From the NCBI GenBank assembly GCA_019915015.1, contig JAHBBC010000012.1, positions 1,426,001 to 1,490,000 of the forward strand: a DNA stretch of 64,000 nucleotides, given 5' to 3'. Below are positions 57,947 to 64,000 of this stretch, one piece after another (position 1 is the first letter of the stretch; every line of letters starts with the position of its first letter). Under the pieces are notes generated by a model. It had not been told where the DNA came from. It did not search any database and was given only the letters and a program-made list of their open reading frames with translations. The DNA comes from Auriscalpium vulgare (lineage: Eukaryota > Basidiomycota > Agaricomycetes > Russulales > Auriscalpiaceae). The position numbers and the translations under genes are program-made.

Positions 57947-60900
57947 ATGGACGATACTCAAGTCGTCTTAAACGCGGGGCATTCTGCCTTCTCCACAGCG
58001 CTCCACTACGTTCGCCAGAGCAACGCGTAAGTTTTCTGTTCCGTGTCCTGCTATTTTAGACGCGTGTTCACCGTTAGCTACCGCAGCATCTGGCTCCACC
58101 CTTTTGTGATCCCTGCGTATGTGGCAGCTGCCTCCGCCCTGGCATGGGTGATTGGGCTTCTAGTCTCCCATGGACCACTCGCGGCCCGTTTGTCCACCCC
58201 CAATGAGGAGTCCGACGAGTCCGACGCGAGGGCGGGGTTGGTGTCTGAGGTCAAGGCGCATATCGAGAAGTTAGGCGGCAAGACTATCTTCGTTTTCAAG
58301 TTTCTGCGACTGCTGTCTGTCGTCGCCCTCCTGGGGCTCCAGGTTGCCAGCTCTGAGCACGCAAAAGATGGCTACTCTAAACGCGAATGGATTGATCTCA
58401 TCCTAACAATCACATACGTGAGTCTGATACAACCTCATTCCCGCTCACGACTCTAATCGTACTGCCCTGTTCAGCTCTACGCGTCCTTCTTGGCGTTGTT
58501 GTCGGTCGCTTCAGCGTACAAGCGCGCCACAACGGCTGCACGGCACCTCACCATCGTCTTGCTTTCTGCGTTTGCGGTGTACGCATACCGGGATCTGTGG
58601 CCCTTGGCGACTTTCACCCTTGCCCCACTCGATCAGCACGAGGGTCCCTTGCTTTGGGCGAGGATCGCCGTGCTCGGCATCGCGTCCATCCTGATCCCAC
58701 TCACTATTCCTCGGAAATATATCCCTCATGACCCCAAGGTATGATGGGATTTCTGTTGACTAATGCAACAACTAACGTCAACATATAGGAACCGTCCCCT
58801 GTACCGAATGCAGAGCAAACGGCCCCCATACTTTCGATGGCGCTCTACACCTTCCTGGACCCCATCATCTTCCTAGCGAATCGTGTGCCCCACCTTTCGC
58901 ACGACCAACTACCACCTATCGCAGACTATGATCATGCGAAGAATCTTGTGCAAAGAAGTTTCAAGGTGAGTGCCCAACTATGTTCAATTGATACATATCA
59001 TTATCGTCGCCTGTGCGCAGCACTTGGATGTCTTCTCAGGAAGTCCCAAGCGGCATCTGTTCTTCGGCTTCATGAAGGTGTTCTGTAAGCGCGCACATAT
59101 CAGGATGGTGAATCTCACTGACGAGACGCAGCGCGCGAGTATATCGCCCTTACCTTCCTTATCAGCTTGAAGGTGGGTGTCGGGTGTCAACCTCTATTAG
59201 AATCCATTTTGAGCTGATGTCGCAGGCTGTCACCGGATTTTTTGGCCCTCTTGGGATCAATCGTCTGCTTGCGTGCGTGCCGCAGTTTAATTGACGCGCT
59301 TAGTTCTGACTGATTACAGCTATCTCGAGACCCATGGCGAAGGTGCCGTGGTACGCCCATGGGTCTGGATCTCCTGCCTGTTGCTCGGGCCTTTGGTTGG
59401 AACGGTCACCCTGCAGTGGTACATCTTCATTGGGGTGGGTACAGCAGATCCATACCCCTCTTCTACTTCTCACGTGCACGGACTCAGACTGGCATCCTCG
59501 TCCGCGTTGAAGGCATCATCACGCAACTCGTCTTCGAGCATGCGCTGCGCATCCGCATGAAGGCAGAGACGGCCAATGGCGGGACGAGCACAGTGAGCAC
59601 CCCGGATGACCGGAGCATGACCAGTTCTCCCGAGCTAGAATCAGAAAACACAGCCGAACCAGGACACCCAATTGAGGAGGGCTCGAACGGCAGCAGCGAT
59701 GAAACCGTGCACGCTAGCACTCCAAGCACTCACACTTCGACTGCCAAAGGCAAGGGAATAGCGAGAGACTCCGAGGCGAAGACTCCGGAACCAGGGGCCA
59801 ACAAAAAGGAGAGCAATTTGGTCGGCAAAATCAATAATTTGGTGTCCACGGATTTGAATAACATCACGGACGGCCGTAATTTCCTCTTCTTGAGTTGGTA
59901 ACAGCATGCCAATCATGACGAATCCACCTGACGCGTCCTCACAGTTCTGTACATGCCGCTCCAGCTCGCGCTCTGCATCTGGTTCTTGTACGCTATTTTG
60001 GGCTGGAGGTAAGGTTGTTGGTGGGTCGCTGCGAGGAGAAATCATCTAATGACCCATAAAGTGCATTCGTCGGCATGGCAGTGATGATCGCTCTGTTCCC
60101 GCTCCCTGGATATGTTTCCAAGGTGATTCAGACAGTTCAAAAAGAGACAATGAAAAAGGTGCGTCTGCGCTGGCACTGTCGGGCTTGAGCACTCCGTTGA
60201 AGAAAATTCCAGACCGATGCTCGCGTGCAAGCAGTCACTGAGACCATGGGTGTCCTCCGTATGATCAAGCTATTTGGCTGGGAGCCCAAGATCGACGACA
60301 AGGTCGCTGAGAAGCGAGACTTGGAACTGAAGTTCATTAAGAAGCGCCAGCTTCTCAATCTCCTCAACGGCGACTTGAAGCATGTTATGCCCTCGTATTT
60401 CGTCTTTCAACGGTTTCTGACTGTGATTGCACAGTTATGTCATTCCCATCTTCGTCGTAAGTGATCCAGCCTTTGCTATCGCGCTGTCTGTTAATAAGTG
60501 GTCCTTGCAGATGATCGCGACCTTCACAGTTTATGTGAGTCCATGACTTTGCGTATGTCAAATTGAGGGACGCTAACATCCGACTAGACTGGCATCATGA
60601 AACAGAGCATGAAGCGTAGATAATTTTTTACCGCCTTATCAAATCAGTCTCAATTGACGAAATTCCCCGTAGCTTCAACCGTCTTCTCCTCTATGGCTGG
60701 TGCGTCCGCCGTTGTCGCTGTCTTTGAGTACCTACGTCGGCTCAGACTTAGTTCGCAGTCTTTGATCTCATGAGGGACCAGCTTCACGGTATTTTCTACA
60801 TGATTCCGACGCTCATTCAGGGTGAGTGGATTTTGCCGGCGCTAGTCTTTCCGCATCTTAACTAGTCCACGCAGCCAAGGTTTCTCTTGATCGTGTGGAC

Positions 60901-63900
60901 GAATTCTTGCACGAGGTTGGCATTTACACGAGGTATCGAGTGTTGATTACTGATAGTGTCTGTAGACCGAGCTTCTCGACGAGTTTGCCGGTCCCAAGGA
61001 AGACAGTGCTCGCGCCCTGCTCACTGACGCTTCGCGTTTTGACGAGGACGTGATCGGCTTCGAGAATGCAAGCTTCACGTGGTCGACCGAGGACGCCAGT
61101 GACGGCGCCGCTACTCCCTCTAGCCGCAAGTTCACGCTCCGCATCGATGACCAGCTGCAGTTCAAGCGCGGTGCGATCAATCTGATCATTGGGCCCACAG
61201 GCTCAGGGAAGACTTCCTTATTGATGGCACTGCTTGGTATGTATGCCTAGCGTGTCTCTGAAATTTTGTTTTGACGGTGAAACAGGGGAGATGCACTTCG
61301 TTCCCCTCGGACCAGGATCGTGGTACCATCTTCCCAGGAAGGGCGGTGTGGCGTATGCGGCCCAGGAGTCGTGGGTTCAGAATGAGACGATCAGGGTAAG
61401 CCGTAGTCACGCCGACACCGGAGATTTCTACTTACAGAGCACTGCAGGACAACATTCTGTTCGGAGCGCCTTACGATGAGGTTCGCTATGAGAAAGGTTG
61501 GTGATGAATTGTGGCGTCTGCCACTCACCCGCTGAAGAGCTTCATAAGTTGTACACCAGTGTGGTCTCAAGCGTGACCTGAGCCTTTTCGAGGCTGGTGA
61601 CAAGACGGAGGTTGGAGAAAAGGGTCTCACCTTAAGGTTCGATTTGGAGCCTATCTAGCGATGGCGTGTCACTGAATGTTCCCCTCCTTTCAGTGGCGGT
61701 CAGAAGGTACGCGCTCACGAATGGCCGGTGTTATCGTCTTCTCATAGCCATCTGCCTACAGGCTCGTGTTACACTGGCGCGCGCCATTTACTCGTCTGCT
61801 GAGATCATTCTTCTCGACGATGTAAGTCCTTCGGCAGGTCGCTTTCGCCGGCACTGACCATTCCACTGCGTGAAGGTGCTGGCGGCCCTGGACGTCCACA
61901 CTGCTCGGTGGATCGTTGACAAGTGCTTCCAAGGTGATCTGATCCGCGGGAGGACTGTCATCCTTGTGGTAAGCGAAGCGTGCTGTCCGATCACTGGCAC
62001 GCTTCCTGACATGCATCTAGACGCACAACGTCGCAATGGCGAGCCCGATCGCGGAATACGTGGTGTCCTTGGGCCTGGATGGCACCATTGCCAGCCGTGG
62101 CTCTATATCCGAGGCCCTTGCGAAGGACGAGATCCTCCAGGAGGAGCTCCAAGAGGAGCTCCAAGAAATTCAGGCCGACGACAAGGAGATCGACGCTGAA
62201 TCTCTCGATGAGAAAGCCAAGCAAGCGGACGGCAAGCTCGTTCTTGCTGAGGAAGTCGCGGAGGGCCATGTCAGCTGGGACTCATGTGCGGGCAACTCCA
62301 TGCTTGACTGGGGCGGTAGCGGCTAACGGGGCATATCTCTTCACAGTGAAACTGTTTTTCAAGGCCCTGGGCGGCTCGCACGTCGCACTATTCTGGATTG
62401 TCTTTCTCGGCGGTATGATCCTATGCGATGGAGCTATGTCTGCCCAGACTTGGTGGATGGGATACTGGGCCGAACAGTACGATCTTGTCACGGACCCGTC
62501 CGAAGTCAACATCGCCTAGTAAGCTATCCTACCATTCCAGCAGCGGCGGATATGCTGACCAATTATGACAAGCTATCTTGCTATCTTCTGCCTGCTCTGC
62601 GCTATCGGCATCACGGTGTATACGATTGGGACCGCTGTCTACGTATTTGGCGCATTGAGGGCGTTGAAGAGCATACATCGCCGCCTCATGCAGTCAGTTC
62701 TGGGTACCACCCTGCGCTGGCTTGATACCACCCCGACGTCCCGAGTCATTGCTCGCTGCACGCAAGATATCCGCGCTCGTATGTCCTCACAATTCCAAAC
62801 GCTATTGCTATCACTCACAAAGTTCCGCACAGTCGACGGCCCTGTCGCTGACGCCCTGTGCGGGGTCGTGGAAATCTCATTGGCCATGATGATCAAGCTG
62901 GGCGCCGTGGTCTTGCTCACCCCCGTATTCCTTATACCCGGCGTCCTTGCCTTCGCGCTTGGAGGCTGGTGCGGCCAGATCTACATGCGGGCTCAGATCG
63001 CCGTCAAGCGCGAGCAGAGCAACGCCCGTGCGCCCGTTCTCGGCCACTTTGGTGCTGCTATCGCCGGACTCAGTACGCCAATCCTTCCATGATGCTTGCG
63101 CGTTGTCTGATGCTCGTACGGCTGCAGCTTCCATCCGTGCCTACGGTGCACAGGCTGCCTTCCGCCAGGAGTCATACAAGCGTATCGATCGCTACACCAG
63201 GGCTGCGCGCATGTTCTGGAACTTGAACAGATGGGTCAGTCTCCGCATTGACATTCTCGGCGGCGTCTTTGCTTCTGCCCTTGGGGCGTGGTTGATCTAT
63301 GGACCGGAGGGCTCGACCGCCCTTCCGTCCAATACTGGCTTCTCCCTCAATATGGCCGGTGCGTGCCTTCTTTCGCACCGCGCCATTCGCGTGCTGACGT
63401 CTGTGTATAGTCGGCTTCAGCGGCATGATTCTCTGGTGGGTCCGGATGCTCAATAACTTTGAGGTTCAGGGCAACAGGTACGACTCACTGAAACACGTGA
63501 ATGGGTAGCGCTCATTGCTTTATTTAGTTTGGAACGCATTCTTGCGTACATGAAGATCGAGCAGGAGCCCAAGTCGACTACGGATGGGGTGCCTCCGGCG
63601 TACTGGCCGGCGAGCGGTGACCTTCGCGTCGAGAAGCTCTCTGCGCGCTATTCCGAGGTATGCAGCTACCTTCACGTGGAACTGGGCCCTCACTAAATTA
63701 CAAGACAGGACGGGCCCAAGGTTCTCCACGACGTGAGCTTTCACATTCAGTCCGGTGAGCGCGTCGGCGTTGGTACGTCACGTGGTGCACATTTCCCGCC
63801 TTTCGCCCTAATTTTTTCGAAGTTGGTCGCACCGGAAGTGGGAAAAGCACTCTTACCCTGTCGCTCCTGCGCGGTATCTTCACGGAAGGAACGGTGTACT

Positions 63901-64000
63901 ACGATGGCATCCCGACTTCCTCCGTCAACCTCGAGGCTTTGCGATCGAGCATCACCATCATCCCGCAGATGGTTAGTCGACATCGCGCTAGCTCAATGAC
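57947..64000 (+). CDS. ABCC (MRP-type) ABC transporter, copy D, inverted and 3' truncated by the window
   Basis: This is the fourth member of the transporter family, opposite in orientation to A-C and about 33 kb from the array. The start is ATG 57947 ([11 protein letters not shown]); exon 1 is 57947-58026 and exon 2 58078-58417. TMD0 helices occupy 58,080-58,740. TMD1 follows with the Ser/Thr/Lys-rich insert and LVGKINNL (about 59,815). NBD1 has Walker A GPTGSGKT (about 61,190-61,215), signature SGGQ near 61,690 and Walker B ILLDDV. Next are the [10 protein letters not shown] linker, TMD2 (62,340-63,450) and NBD2 Walker A GRTGSGKS near 63,830. The window ends just after the Q-loop (IIPQM). 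The short-exon intron uses a GC donor at 60380-60381, as in copy B. No disabling change was seen. Confidence 0.88.

Noticed and set aside
1..64000. CRISPR arrays, rRNA, transposon terminal repeats
   Set aside because: No regularly spaced short repeats, no rRNA-like sequence, and no transposase, reverse transcriptase or paired terminal repeats were seen.

Overview
The window is nuclear DNA of a filamentous basidiomycete, most likely an Agaricomycete mushroom or polypore. Genes are dense, exons are split by many 50-60 bp GT-AG introns, and the gene set is that of the mating-type A (HD) chromosome region of mushrooms. At the left edge is the 3' part of an HD1-class homeodomain mating protein. 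MIP (mitochondrial intermediate peptidase), the gene usually found beside the HD pair, lies about 52 kb away on the right. Between them are other ordinary housekeeping genes. The species cannot be named from the sequence alone.

Layout: (1) 1-1.8 kb, HD1 (+), cut by the window start. (2) 3.2-25.2 kb, three head-to-tail full-length ABCC (MRP-type) transporter genes on the minus strand, about 7.6 kb per unit, called A, B and C here. (3) 26-31 kb, a divergent pair: RSC9-like chromatin-remodelling subunit (-) and an ARMH3/C10orf76-like protein (+). (4) 31.9-36.4 kb, a 2.57 kb tandem duplication, each unit carrying one F-box-like gene (-). (5) 36.9-57 kb, a compact housekeeping block: glycine dehydrogenase P-protein (+), four-helix MARVEL-like membrane protein (-), SEC61 gamma (-), PPR protein (+), COG1 (-), TMEM115-like Golgi protein (-), FAM32A-like protein (+), RSF1/CECR2-like nuclear protein (+) and MIP (+). 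(6) 57.1-57.4 kb, a frameshifted relic of the MIP 3' end. (7) 57.9-64 kb, a fourth ABCC gene, D, on the plus strand, so inverted relative to A-C and cut by the window end.

The unusual part is the combination. The block that would normally sit close to the HD genes is bracketed by inverted copies of one transporter family, and a broken MIP duplicate lies at the right-hand junction. The transporter copies are mosaics: B matches C across its 3' third and downstream DNA, but matches A, introns included, further upstream. This points to ongoing gene conversion. The HD1 homeodomain carries Ser where the family has the invariant Asn of the recognition helix. These observations suggest a rearranged mating-type region with a transporter cluster acting as a recombination substrate. 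No CRISPR, rRNA, tRNA or intact transposon was recognised.
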